From Rhodocollybia butyracea (lineage: Eukaryota > Basidiomycota > Agaricomycetes > Agaricales > Omphalotaceae): a stretch of DNA of 64,000 bases. The position numbers and the translations under genes are program-made. Positions 10,455-21,331 of this stretch are shown piece by piece (position 1 is the stretch's first letter; every line of letters begins with the position of its first letter). Below the pieces are notes generated by a model. The model worked only from the letters and a program-made list of their open reading frames with translations. It ran no database searches and was not told the origin of the DNA. The stretch covers positions 1 through 64,000 of the forward strand of contig JADNRY010000180.1 of NCBI GenBank assembly GCA_015501585.1. Reading direction: 5' to 3'.

Positions 10455-11461
10455 ATGGCCTTGTCAGATATATCTGAGGCGTATGATGATTTCCTCCTTG
10501 ACTCTCCTTTTGACCCAAGTGTATCAGTCCGGCTGTTGCCTCGCCGCTCGGGAATGAGCAGCACCAGAGCATTAGTCCATAAGTGTAAAGGATATCGCCG
10601 TGAGGAGATTACACTTACTCCTGATGCCTTTAGAAATACAGTTGTGGTGTATCGGGAGCCATCACTGAATGAAAGATGTGTCTTGTGTGGTAGAGTCGTC
10701 ACTATGGATGAAAGGCCATGTACGTTATGAATTTCCGACTCTTGTTTTGAAATCTACATTTTGCTGAAATTTTTGTAGTTCCCCTGACCATATCGGATGT
10801 TCGCATAATTTTATCGAATGTGGTCGTTAAATATCGAAATGCGAGTGGTCAAGTAGTGCCTCTTACTATGAACCTAGACACCTGCATAGGGGCCGCCAAT
10901 GGCAAATTCCAATGGGGCGGCACGAGGGGTGTCTCGTCTGCAAAGAATATCACCCTCGTAAATGGATCAGTGCTGAGGTATGCACTCTCCATTGTCACTA
11001 TTCCATATACTTCTCTGTATACTAACTATTCACAGCGGAAACCTAATGCATAACGGTCAAATGAAACTAGCTCAGATTAACCTCGCTACAAACATCGAGG
11101 TTAGAAATGGTAGACTTGTATATATTTCCGATGAGCCCGCGCACTTGTGAGTTCAAGTTCTTATTTATGATATGATATAATTGAAGTTCATTTGCGTAGC
11201 CAAGCAAGAGAACCCTCTCCCCCTCCCTCTCCCCCCAACACTCTCCCGCCCCTGTCTGATAGTCGAGCCCCCTCTCCCCCCAACACTCCCCCACCCCTGT
11301 CTAATAGTCTATTGTGAGTTAGAACAGTAGACTCAAAATATTGTGTTCTTATTTATTCTAAAATTGAAGCTCTTTTGCGTTGCAACAGGGAAATCCATAT
11401 CCCCCAATCGAAAGTCGGGCGTCGCCGTAGTGACTGTGTAGCCTATAGAGTTGGACCTTGA
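10455..11461 (+). CDS. Cyanovirin-N homology (CVNH) domain protein
   Basis: Five exons (10455-10719, 10779-10977, 11036-11146, 11200-11313, 11389-11461) join in frame to 253 residues. Residues about 90-185 form a two-repeat CVNH domain. Repeat one has KYRNASGQVVPLTMNLDTCI followed by GAANGKFQWGG; repeat two has NITLVNGSVLSGNL, then QINLATNIEVRNGRLVYIS. The pattern of a beta strand, (I/M)(D/N)L, IG..NG.F.W matches the family. CVNH proteins are mannose-binding lectins, found in filamentous fungi alone or fused to other modules. No signal peptide is seen with this start, suggesting a cytosolic role. The tail is Pro/Ser-rich with a tandem repeat (SPPNTLPPLSDSRA / SPPNTPPPLSNS), then KVGRRRSD. The in-frame TAA upstream (10380) leaves the true N-terminus open. 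Confidence 0.75.
11214..11313 (+). repeat. In-frame tandem repeat in the Pro-rich tail of the CVNH protein
   Basis: Two roughly 45-nt units (CCCTCTCCCCCCAACACT..CC.CCCCTGTCT.ATAGT) code for SPPNTLPPLSDS and SPPNTPPPLSNS. The flanking introns also resemble each other at both ends (GTGAGTT... and ...TTGAAG(T/C)TC.TTTGCGT). Confidence 0.7.
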
Positions 11462-11651
11462 TTCGTGAGTTTGCGAATTAGTTGATTCGGTTAATGTGAT
11501 TGTATCTTGGAATTGTCGGTATTATAGTAATACTTATGCGCTCTCTGTTGTATCAACATCTAATGTATGAGGGTATGTATATTGAACAATGAGATTTGTT
11601 TTTCCATTCAAACTTAAGAAAGCAAGCAAAAGCATAGATATATCAATACAA

Positions 11652-13400
11652 CATAATCCACACCCAACCTCACCACCTAAACACCAAGTCGATCTTTTTC
11701 CTCCATCCCAAAGCAGCTCGCCATCGGCCACTCAGTTGAAATACATGATTTGGTGTTGAAACACAAAAAAACAACACGTCATAAACGACTCATGCTCAAC
11801 CTCCTTAATCGCCTAACCATCCCTTAACCCCCTCAAAACCGATCCTCATACCCAACAGCATACTCATCCTTCCTCAAGATTGGATCCTACAGCAACCGAT
11901 TCATCACATCCAAACTCGGGTATACGCCGTTGCTTTAGCTGCTCTGGAAGCCGCGAGGGCCTCCCCCCGCTGCAAAGCAGATAATACTTCTAGACTTGTT
12001 TTGGAATGTGCATCGGGGGAATCACTAGATTCGGAACGTGAATCAACTTCGTTGTAGTTAGCCTCATTCTCGAGAGAATCAGAGTCGAGAGTCTCAAACC
12101 CATCGTCGGACCATGTGTTGAATGCATCGTAGAGCGTTGCTCCGCAACTCGGTTTCGAATATCCAAATGTACTGAGAACTAAGAGATCTGTGTCGGTTTT
12201 TGTGTTTCGTGTGGGGAGGGTTGGCGGGGACGAGGTGGAGGAAGAGAGGGAAGAGAGACCGAAGAGGTAGAATCCATTAGGATCTATCGCGTTTTCATCC
12301 ATATTGACGGTGCTAGCGCTGGCAAAGCGCCGAGGCCAGAACTGCAGGAAGACATTGGGCACTGCGGTAGACAATTGGACTGATAACTATAATGACAAGT
12401 ACCATACAAGGACGAGAGAGATAACTGACGCTCGAATCACCCGATAACAGCCCTCCCTTTCGAATTACTCCTACCCCAGAAATGCACGTACATTCTAGTA
12501 ACATTTTACACTGCTTCAAAAGCTTATACCACAGAACATCAGCCCCGCCCCCCAATGCACACACCTCCAGCCAACTCCTCACTTCTTCCAACATCTTATC
12601 AGCTGGTCCGAACGCCCTGCGCATCACTTCCAGCGAGTTCCGACTCCCGGGGAAGTAAGATTGGATAATGGGTGGATAGATAGGACGACTATCGGCTCTT
12701 TCGATGTCCGGCAGTTCATGCTCTCACGAGGGTATAGCCCATGTGTCAGCGTCACGCTCCCAGTTCCGTCCAGCGTGGCGAAGAAGTGCCATGCGAGACA
12801 ATGCGGCTCCAGTTCTCAGCGCTCAGCCCCGGGGGGATGATGTAAAGTGAGCGTAACTTGGATGAGTAGATGATAAAAGAGTCAGATGAAATTTGCCTTG
12901 GAAGTCGAGACGAGCGTTGGAGAGGCTTTGGGGGGTGCCGGTGAGGAGTTGCTTTAGAGTGCGATGTGCGGTGCGGAAGGCAGAAAGGAGGGCTGGAGGA
13001 GGTTTGCAGAGTGAGGACTCCCTGTCGGCGTTGAGTGTATGGATAATGGAGAGTCCCAGGGGAGCAACGCGATGTTGATCCCCTCAGTACCAGAAAAAAT
13101 TAGCTAGCAGTTCTAGAGCGACGAAAGATAGGTAACGTACTTCCTCCACCAAATTCCACGCAAGAAAATCTAATCAACCTTGACTCTTCCAGCCGCAAAA
13201 GTCATACACTCAGGCTGCACGATAGGACCTTTCACGAATATCCGTAGCCCAACACTTTGTCCTCTCTTTTTCCCGCGAAAGTCCCCAGAATGCTGATGCA
13301 GAAACGTTACCAACAGCAAGGCAGTCGATGTCGGAAGCGACGGTATAGATATCTGGGCATATTGCTACGGCGTAAGAAAAGTATGTCTAAAGGTGCTGGG
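11652..13400 (-). pseudogene. Partial copy of the RNA-processing gene (poly(A)-polymerase core, linker, MJ1316)
   Basis: On the minus strand, about 13400-13090 is the degraded nucleotidyltransferase end and 13080-12400 the central poly(A)-polymerase-like part. The stretch 12374-11904 is the Ser-rich linker ([23 protein letters not shown](S)KTS) and 11900-11652 the MJ1316 domain and last exon. The order and intron positions follow the 31101-34800 gene, but there are multiple frame breaks and stops. The 2H and EEP domains are absent. It is a decayed, 5'-truncated duplicate. Confidence 0.85.
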
Positions 13401-15042
13401 GGAAGGCGGGGTCCGGACTTGAGAGATAGTATGGAGAGTAGGGACAATGACGAGGAACAACAATCCGCGCTAGAGCTTGAGATCAGACCGAGACTGATAT
13501 TTGAGAAATGAGTGCGGATTTCACGCTGGCGGCTGGGTTACAGCGCCTAGAAAGAATCTAGCTTTAGAAAAGGGAATTTCATATACCTCGTGCGCAAGTA
13601 CTCAAGTACTCACTGGCTTCATGTTATCTGACCGCTACGTACTTCCTGGCTCCAACGCCCGCAGTCTTTCATCATAAAAGGCATATCCGTTCGTGTTTTT
13701 CCACATCCACATCCGGTTTTGGAATAGCCTCCTCTTCAGATCTGTCAGAAGGAACCCAGAAGAACCATGCGCCAGATATCCAAAGACAGCGTTGGCTATG
13801 CTAAACCACTTTTTGATGGAAATGTTGGAATAGAGATCGACCAGAAGACTCCAGTATATATCACATATATACCATGCGTTGTTCTGGATCTCGGAAACTC
13901 AAAGATATCGTCTTTCAGCTTGAGCTTGAGTAAGGTTGAGTACTTGAGTACTTGACGACAAACAGCGCGCGCTAATGTTTGGTAACTTCGGGCCGGTACA
14001 CGAGACGCGCTACAGCTTTTGACAGCTTTCGAAAAACTATCTGTTCCCTTGACCAACACCGCCATCCTCAATCTCCTCACGAAGCTGCTCCTTACCTCAC
14101 GGTGCTTGGGTGAGCTTCCGGGACTGGCTGGTCAGGATATAAGCGTACGTTGATACAGCGTTAATAGTTATTATATAGTGGTTCCATTTGATGAACACCC
14201 AAAAGCATTTTGTGTTTTTCAGATCGTTATGTTGGAACCAATTACGTATATGACTTCGGTGGACTCGATGGTGTTGGCAAGGTGTTGGTGTAAGTTGGTG
14301 TAAGTCTCTGAATCCATTGATAAATCAGGATCCAGGATTCACTGGTCTGATACAGCTTTCAACTGCTGTACAAACAAGATGGGTCTGTAGGAGCAGTTGA
14401 AGTGGCGGTTTCTGAACATATGTAATGAGTGTTAGTGAGCGCTTGAGCGCTGGTCCTTGTTTAAAACTTGCTCTGGTACTTATCATACATAAAAAACAGG
14501 TTTGGATCCGGTGAGTGTGAGCAGGTTTACATGGTTTATTGGAAACGTCTCTCGCCACCCGCTCTCTTCTCTGTAGTAGTTGCTTGTCTGAGCTCCGTCG
14601 TTGCTTGCTGCTGGTATTTGTGAGTGAGAAAAGCATAAGGTCTCAAGCTTAAGATCTGAGATCTAGAGTTATCCGGAAATCTCCAAGCTTGAGAAATGCA
14701 CAAAATGAATGTAAAAGAGTACCGCAAGAGCTGTTATTTCCCCGGACAACTATCCGGTTCAGTCACGATATGCGTGGGCTGGCCTTGATACCTTTTCTTC
14801 TCTTTTCGTGCTTTCTTACGAACTCCCATCTTGACCATCCCCCGCTTTCTCTCTCATCGTAATGAAGGGCAAAGTCATACCCATTCGCTTGAAAAAGTCT
14901 AATTGTGACCTTAAAGCGAATGGTTCCATCATTGCAGCCAACTGTGACTCTGCTATATCGACGGATGTAGCTGTTACGGTGAACAAACAGTCAAAACCAT
15001 TGTAGCTAAATGTTGACCTTGAGCTTCCAGCATGACGCCATC
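13401..15042. other. Intergenic, with duplicated fragments
   Basis: 13470-13590 matches 4660-4800. On the minus strand 13835-13740 reads SIKKWFSIANAVFGYLAHGSSGF, similar to IKKWLSKATDTVLRFLSHGF at 22270-22185, so it is a relic of the same unknown gene. An open frame at 14863-15006 (MKGKVIPIRLKKSNCDLK) could be a first exon of the next gene but could not be spliced in frame. Nothing else was recognised. Confidence 0.45.
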
Positions 15043-16618
15043 ATGGATAGATCCAACAATATGAACGTCGTCCTTGTCGACTCAGTTGATGCAGCAATTC
15101 CTGTTGCCAGAACACCACTGAAGGCAATCATCCACACCTTGTTGGTCATGTTGGGTAGCATCAAGGTGAGCCAATCCATACTTGCGAATATCCTGCATGC
15201 GTGATCCACTGTACTGGCAGACATGGGACAAGAATAGAGGAGATGCTGCTTGCCTGATACAACGTCTTCACCTTTTGGATGGCGCCATTTCAGCAGCGTT
15301 GCCTGCCACTTCTCAGATACTCTATCGAAGGAATGCATTGGCTCGGTACGTGTTGTTGCAGGACAAATATTAATCAACAGAAATTCAAGGACTGTACTTT
15401 CAGGAGGCTGGATAAAATTTTGGGCCGTTTGAAGCGACTGCATGTCAACAGCTTCCATCGCAGTTTGGACATTAAACATGCAATTCTAGAGTGCATAAGT
15501 GAAATAGATCAACATTTTGTGAGTCAATGCTTTACAGATATGTTTCGTATCCCATCAACCAATTGGATTGTCAGCTACCGTCCCAAATTCAAATGGAGCA
15601 AGTGTTTTTTGAAAATAAACGACAGCTTCCTATCTCAATGCAACTGGATGTAGTCCTTGTAAGGGATTCCACAGGTCATGAGTATAAAGTATTGGTTGAG
15701 CATTCAAGCAGCTTGTATGAGGTCAGTTGTGTCCAACAGAGTGCTTCATGTATTCTAGGTTGACAAATCCACAGCAATTCATGAAATGTTACCTTGTAGA
15801 CACCAACAGGGCTGAAGCGCTGCTTAATTTTCTAACCCACAAAACGTATAAATTTTATATCGAAGATGGAACACGCCCAGAGGGAGCATCTAATAGCTGG
15901 ACTGGTGGCTGGAATGCAGAAGTCTCTAGTAGCTCAAAAGAAGAAGCGGATGACTGGAATAAAGGAGCCTCCAGTGGCTCAACTGGTGGCTGGAATAAAG
16001 AAACCTCTAGTAGCTCAAAAGCAGAAGCTGATGTCCAGGGGCATGAAGAAGCAAATCACAGGTGACTCCTACTTGAATATCTTCGCTGCACAAAAAATGA
16101 AACAGACACATAACTACAGTTTCTTTTCATCAGCCTCCGACTTTGAATTGAACAATGGCCAGTTCAATTCAGCAAACAACATCAACCAGAGCCATGACAC
16201 AATCTACAACCTGTCCTTCCAGTCAGGTATGTTAACTTTTCAGGTGGTTGCTGAGTGAATGTTATCCTGATTCCTTTCATTAGCCACCAGCCCAGGGCAC
16301 ACTATTAGTATGCCAATCCACTACCCCTTGCTTTTATTTGGCTTCAGTGGCACAGGTTTTCAGCTTGGACATTACTCAAAGGAACTAAAGCTTCTGAAGA
16401 TGAGGAGCAATCTGGGATCATTGGATGCTATGATCACTCCTAGAATATCCATGCAAGACTGCATGTCTGTTGTGTTGTTTCAACATGTGGTCTTTTCTTT
16501 GGCAGTACCTCATAGTCCTGTTCCTGGCCAAATGACCCAAGCTCAGGCCATACAGCGTATTGTCTTGCTCAGTTCAGGGCTTCTGCTGTTCCTCCAGTAT
16601 GTAGGGCAATCACTTTAG
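15043..16618 (+). CDS. MLKL/HeLo-type helical-bundle plus ubiquitin-like domain protein
   Basis: Seven exons (15043-15165, 15221-15345, 15404-15518, 15575-15714, 15759-16061, 16120-16226, 16284-16618) sum to 1,248 nt, an intact 415-residue protein. Residues 1-120 are amphipathic helices (LIQRLHLLDGAISAAL, LDKILGRLKRLHVNSFHR, DIKHAILECISEIDQHF). They resemble the four-helix N-terminal bundles of fungal NLR/kinase proteins. Residues about 135-215 (MQLDVVLVRDSTGHEYKVLV ... TYKFYIEDGT) look like the ubiquitin-like fold that often follows. A Trp-containing repeat (SSKEEADDWNKGASSGSTGGWN) and a FFSSASDFELNNGQF motif come next, then an unrecognised C-terminal block. Fungal relatives act in regulated cell death or non-self recognition; that role is inference here. 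An in-frame ATG at 15010 would add 11 residues. Confidence 0.65.
15890..16030 (+). repeat. In-frame tandem repeat, Trp/Gly/Ser-rich
   Basis: Units of about 60-75 nt repeat the coding theme (A/G)S.SWTGGWN.E.SSSSKEEAD / STGGWNKETSSSSKAEAD within exon 5 of the 15-kb gene. The copies are nearly identical (AGTAGCTCAAAAG(A/C)AGAAGC), so the duplication is recent. Confidence 0.7.
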
Positions 16619-16688
16619 ATAATTGATTTCTTTTTGTTATAAATAAGTTAGTTTAAGTAGTACAGCCCAGCAGTGCCAGGAATATTAT

Positions 16689-16941
16689 TATAACGCGCCC
16701 TATGGGCAAAGTCCTTAAGAACACCGGTGAACACGACAAATAGGATACTATTGTGTGTACGATGGTGTAAAAGACTGACTAGACTCTTAAGTAATCGTAC
16801 GATACTTATAGTAATGGTTTTATTATATAATTAATAATAAATAGAAAGATAAGATAGACCGTTTGGTCTATCGGCGGTGTCTAGGATGACCGTATTGCCG
16901 GATACGGTCAGTGGTGATTATGGAGAGGCGGAGGCGTTACA
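16689..16941 (-). repeat. 3' LTR of the gag-only element
   Basis: On the minus strand it runs from TGTAACGCC to GCGTTATA. It contains two small hairpins: GATAGACC/GGTCTATC at 16853-16872 and TGACCGTAT/ATACGGTCA at 16887-16910. Both are kept in the other LTR apart from single changes. Confidence 0.9.
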
Positions 16942-16953
16942 CCCTCCCCCACC
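16942..16953 (-). promoter_or_regulatory. Polypurine tract of the gag-only element
   Basis: On the minus strand GGTGGGGGAGGG lies directly before the TGTAACG start of the 3' LTR, which fixes the orientation of the element. Confidence 0.8.
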
Positions 16954-17887
16954 AGATTAACATCAGGGATGTGAATCGAAAATGGTAATGACATCATCAC
17001 CATCCAAACCATTTTTAATTTGGTTTAACATAGAATGATCGGTAAATTGGTCATACCGAGGCCTATGACTCAAGACGGAAGCAAACCCACCGAGGCCTCA
17101 GGCCTCAAGCTGGGCAAACAACTTAGTACCTATACTGATAGGTAGAGCTAACCCATTCTGCATTTACATATTCGTGTGACTCGATATCATTGCCTGCATT
17201 TGTGACATTGTTCACTTGTTTTTTTGATCATTGCCGGCAACTTATACTTATTACTGTAACTGTATTTCTTCCGGTCCTTCAAAAATATCTTTTCTCTGCT
17301 GCTGAATATCAATTATTTTTTTTGCTATTACACACCTACTTACTCTAATAAGCTTGCTTCAAGCTGTATAATATTTTATTGACCAAAAAATTGGTGAAGA
17401 AGCATAAATTCGGAAAATTAGGCGCTTATGCTACATTTTTGGCGGCCGGCTACGCCGGCATGGACTGAAATACATGCATTCCGAGTACAAATCTAATAAA
17501 AGAGGTTTTTGAGTTGTACCAATGAGGCACATAAAGATCCATCATATATAAATTCTTGTCTATGAAAATACCCTGCAGCAGTAAGAAGATGGCTCCCAAA
17601 AGAGCTCGATGAGTTCTCAAGCACAAGCAGCATTCTTAATAGGGCCAAATTTAGATATGTAGCAATGCTACTTGTACAAACAGGAAGTACGCATATATAT
17701 TTTGAGTTTACGCCGGTTCCTAGTGAGTCAGTCAGGCTACAGGCTTCTATGAGTTGGAACCTGCCTTTTTCTCCCAAGTCACGGGGTCGCCTGAGCCAGA
17801 ATCGGTCTTAATCGGTCTTATCGGTCCTTTCGGTTTTGATCGGTCGGATTGGTCTGACCAATCTGGTCTCGGTTTGGCAATAAGAAT

Positions 17888-20227
17888 TTATTCGGAAGGT
17901 TTATCCTTTCCGATTTTTAAGGAGGTGTCCTCCTCAATAGGCTCAAGAACATATCCAATGTTCTCAGTATCTGATTCATCGGGGTTTTCCGATGATTGTG
18001 CATCATCTCTATTCCTAGATGAGACATAATAGTTAGTGAGGGCCGTGTGGTCCTCAATGCGCGCGACGGCTCTGACCATCACTTCTAATTTGGCATACTC
18101 CGGAACAATCCCCCCCGTTTGTGAGTTGCCTGATAATATTGAAGGGTAATCCCTCAATGAACCGTTTCCGCATTGTTGCATCATCCGGTGTTTGGAGCAT
18201 CCGTGATGCCCATCGTGTAAGTGAGGAATAATAATCCCTCACACCCGTATCGGGTGAGTACTCAATAAGGTCAAACTGCCGTGCAGCTTGATGAATAGTT
18301 GTTGCTTGGATGCAACGATCGAAGACACCAATAATGGCGCCTTCAAATGTCCACTTAAGGACAGGACGGTGTATACCAGCGACTTCGTCGTTATACCAGT
18401 CAAGGGCTTTGCCCTGTAGAAACATGCCAAGCATGGCAGTCCGTGTAGCATCGTAATCGTCACCGCACATGCGGTTGACTACCATCCATTGGAGAAGTGA
18501 CATTAGCCACTGCTCAAAGACATCAACATCCGGAGATCCGTCATAGACCTCTGGAGATGGAACTTTAAGAGCTTTACGGCTCTCAATGGGAGGGATAGGA
18601 TTCCCTACCTTATCTCAAATTTGTTTACGGTACACTTTGTGTACCTTGTGTTTCCATCGGGAACGATGTTCGTCATCACCTGTTCTTTCTCGCATCTTAG
18701 ATGCAAGTGAGCGCAGTAATTTACGCTGCTCATTTTTAGTAATTTTACCCTTGCGGGTAGCAAATTTGTCTAGCCAAGAGGCATTAGATGATGAGTCAGT
18801 ATTTGACTCAGTGTCACTTGGGTCCGATGATTCATCTGACCATGGGCTGCGTTTGCGGCCTTTGGATTTAGCACTCTTGTGCTTCCTCCCCTTTTCACGG
18901 GATTTTTGCCAGGAGCTTCTGCTTTCGCATTGTTGCTTGGTCCTGGAAAGGACTCGGTGGGTGGGATGTAAAATCGATCCCAGATTTCTCTGGGAGTAGT
19001 CAATTTGTCAACGGGTATTCCATCGACATTATATCCCACCATTTGGTTGGGAAGCCCAGATGGCGCAAATCCGAAATCTCAGAGACTGGCATTATGTTGG
19101 CGTTGAATCGCTATGCGACTCACCCAATCTTTAGCTACTCCCAACGGAAGCGGCTGTGGTTGCAACTCGGCCGATACCGTTGGTACTGGCATTGAACTTG
19201 GCTCTGGCACATTGCTGGGCGGCAATTTGGGCAGTCTTACGGTAGTGTGTACTACCGGAGGGGCAACACTTTGTGTCACCGGGGCGATGGATATGGTAGT
19301 AGGAACTACCGGAAGGGTACCGTGTTGTGGTCCCATACTGGAATGATTTCCAGTCGTGTTTGGTACAACTACTGGAGGTGTAATAATATTGGGTACCATT
19401 GGTGCCCTTGCAGTAGGGAAGTACATTGTACTTTCCTGTGGTGGTATCGCTACTACCTGATTGAAGTTATGAGGTAACTTTGGTTCACTTTTAATGTTCA
19501 CCACGCTTTGTGGTGAGCAAGATTTGGTCACCGGTAATGGCCTGGGACCTCGCAGTGTCAGAGATGCTGCCTCCGCATTGGGACTCTGTCTCATACGGGA
19601 TGTGTAGATGGGTGTCGGTATAGTTACTGACACTGGTGCATATTCCTGTCGGAATACAGGAACATGACGGGGTGACTTGGTCATCCCTTGTGAATACTGT
19701 TTGTCCAACAGTGATTGTTGGACTGACGGTGCCTTGGGCACAGTCTCACGCCATTGGCGTACCAAGTTGTTTGCCTTGGTAGGAACAGATGGTGCTGCAT
19801 TGTGCAATACCGGCGGTGTGACGGCAGGCCATCTTGGTGTGGGTGCAGCAATAGTGATTCTATTGCTGTTTCTTGATGAAGAAGATCTTTCTTCATCAGA
19901 TCGGATGCTAGATGCATCCCATTTCTCAGTTATATTGAGAATACAATTGAGTACTTGCGTACTCTTGTCGAGTGATGCCGCTACATCTCGTAGCGCAGAA
20001 GAAATCTCACTTAAACCCTCTCGGGTTGGCTGTTTCTTATGAATAGTCATAGACTGTTCATTAGGTGGACTCTTGTCCTGCCTGTAGTGCTGTCCTTCAG
20101 ACGCACATACGGAATGAGTCGCTGATGCGACTGAATAGATTGAGTGTGGTGACACATCACCACAAATGGAAGGTGCGCGATTGCGCACACTCTGATATGA
20201 CTTCTCTGATTGATTTCGAGAGGTCAT
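17888..20227 (-). pseudogene. Gag of the TR-GAG element, frame-broken
   Basis: An open frame of 382 residues starts at 20227 (MTSRNQSEKSYQSVRNRAPS). It is Ser/Pro/Thr/Val-rich with a short coiled stretch (REGLSEISSALRDVAASLDK). Further blocks follow at 19042-18770 and 18503-18090. The latter holds the retrotransposon-gag core (MLGMFLQGKALDWYNDEVAG; later FDLIEYSPDTGVRDYYSSLT). The block 18184-17888 carries the acidic C-terminus. Frame changes near 19050, 18700 and 18110 break the continuity. No zinc knuckle was recognised. Confidence 0.7.
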
Positions 20228-20397
20228 GGGGACAGCAAATGATATAGCGAGAAGGAAAAATGGAGCGGATTTGTATAGCTTGTTGAAGCGAGTTGGAATA
20301 GTGATTGTTATACTTGGTAGTATAACTGTTTTTAGCTTGTTTTAACTAATAGCTTTGTGTTATTCACACAATAGTAATTTTTTGATGTTCAAAAAAG

Positions 20398-20650
20398 TAT
20401 AACGCGCCCTATGGGCAAAGTCCTTAAGAACACCGGTGAACACGACAAATAGGATACTATTGTGTGTATGATGGTGTAAAAGACTGACTAGACTCTGAAG
20501 TAATCGTACAATACTTATAGTAACGGTTTTATTATATAGTTAATAATAAATAGCAAGATAAGATAGACCGTTTGGTCTATTGGCAGTGTCTAGGATGACC
20601 GTATCGCCGGATACGGTCAGTGGTGATTATGGAGAGGCGGAGGCGTTACA
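20398..20650 (-). repeat. 5' LTR of the gag-only element
   Basis: Same length and ends as 16689-16941, with about nine substitutions. The interior starts immediately at 20397; no standard tRNA primer-binding site was recognised. Confidence 0.9.
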
Positions 20651-20655
20651 ATTAT

Positions 20656-21047
20656 AATATCCAAATAAGGTCTCAACTGAGCCATAAAAATATACCATCA
20701 TGATATGAATTCACTTTATTGGTGTTGAGTACATGTAGCCATTTGCAGATAATTTCCAAGAAGGCGTGCTTCTGCTCTTGCTTCTACTCCACTTTTTTTT
20801 TTTTTTTTTTTTTTTTTGGATCCTTGTTTATTGCCCTTTGCCCCAAGGGATATGGTAGGCAGCATTCTATGGCGTATGTTTAATCTATGTAGTGAGTAAT
20901 TTTATCCGAGACCTGTGGTATGACTTTGCATATACATGAGTGCACCAGAGGGAGACTCAACCTGTGAAGATGCAATGATATGTGCTGCCAGGCTGTAGCA
21001 CTGTGGTGCAGGCTGTAGGTGAGTATTAAGTGTCTACTCCACCTTCA
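20656..21047. other. Intergenic with a T25 homopolymer
   Basis: A run of 25 T (20793-20817) lies here. On the minus strand it would be an A-tail, preceded by sequence from 20818 on that was not recognised. No gene was seen. Confidence 0.5.
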
Positions 21048-21331
21048 TCAGCAAAATGTGGGTGAGCTGGAGCCATTGTCAGGCACCATACAGCTGTTTC
21101 CAGCGGCTCCCAGCAGCCCCCAGCACTGTACAGTGCCAGAAAGCGGCTTCCCGTGCATACACATTTTGCTGATGTTGGCTACATTGGCTTGCATTTCTGG
21201 TGTCCAAAAATAATGCCAGCCCCTCTTCCACCATTGTACATGATAGTAGGCACTGCCTGTAAAAACAAGGGAGTGTAAAACAGCCATATCTCTGTCAATG
21301 CAATGTTTGAAACATGCGTTAGCATCCACAC

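Larger units (their letters stand above)
16689..20650 (-). mobile_element. Gag-only LTR retrotransposon (TR-GAG type)
   Basis: It has two 253-bp LTRs, TSD ATTAT at 16684-16688 and 20651-20655, and a polypurine tract inside the 3' LTR. The 3,456-bp interior carries only gag on the minus strand: no protease, reverse transcriptase, RNase H or integrase was found. The LTRs differ at about 9 of 253 positions (about 96.4% identity), indicating a fairly recent insertion. With no pol it must have been mobilised in trans. It sits just 3' of the 15-kb gene stop codon. Confidence 0.85.

Noticed and set aside
12893..13511. Plus-strand frames opposite the partial RNA-processing copy
   Set aside because: They are antisense shadows of the pseudogene at 11652-13400.
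15006..15479. 157-residue minus-strand frame
   Set aside because: Antisense to exons 1-3 of the 15-kb gene, whose splice phases fit exactly.
19113..20042. Plus-strand frames opposite gag
   Set aside because: Shadows; the polypurine tract and gag core fix the element on the minus strand.
20793..20817. T25 run as the tail of a retroposed gene or SINE
   Set aside because: No target-site duplication and no recognisable body next to it; only the homopolymer is supported.
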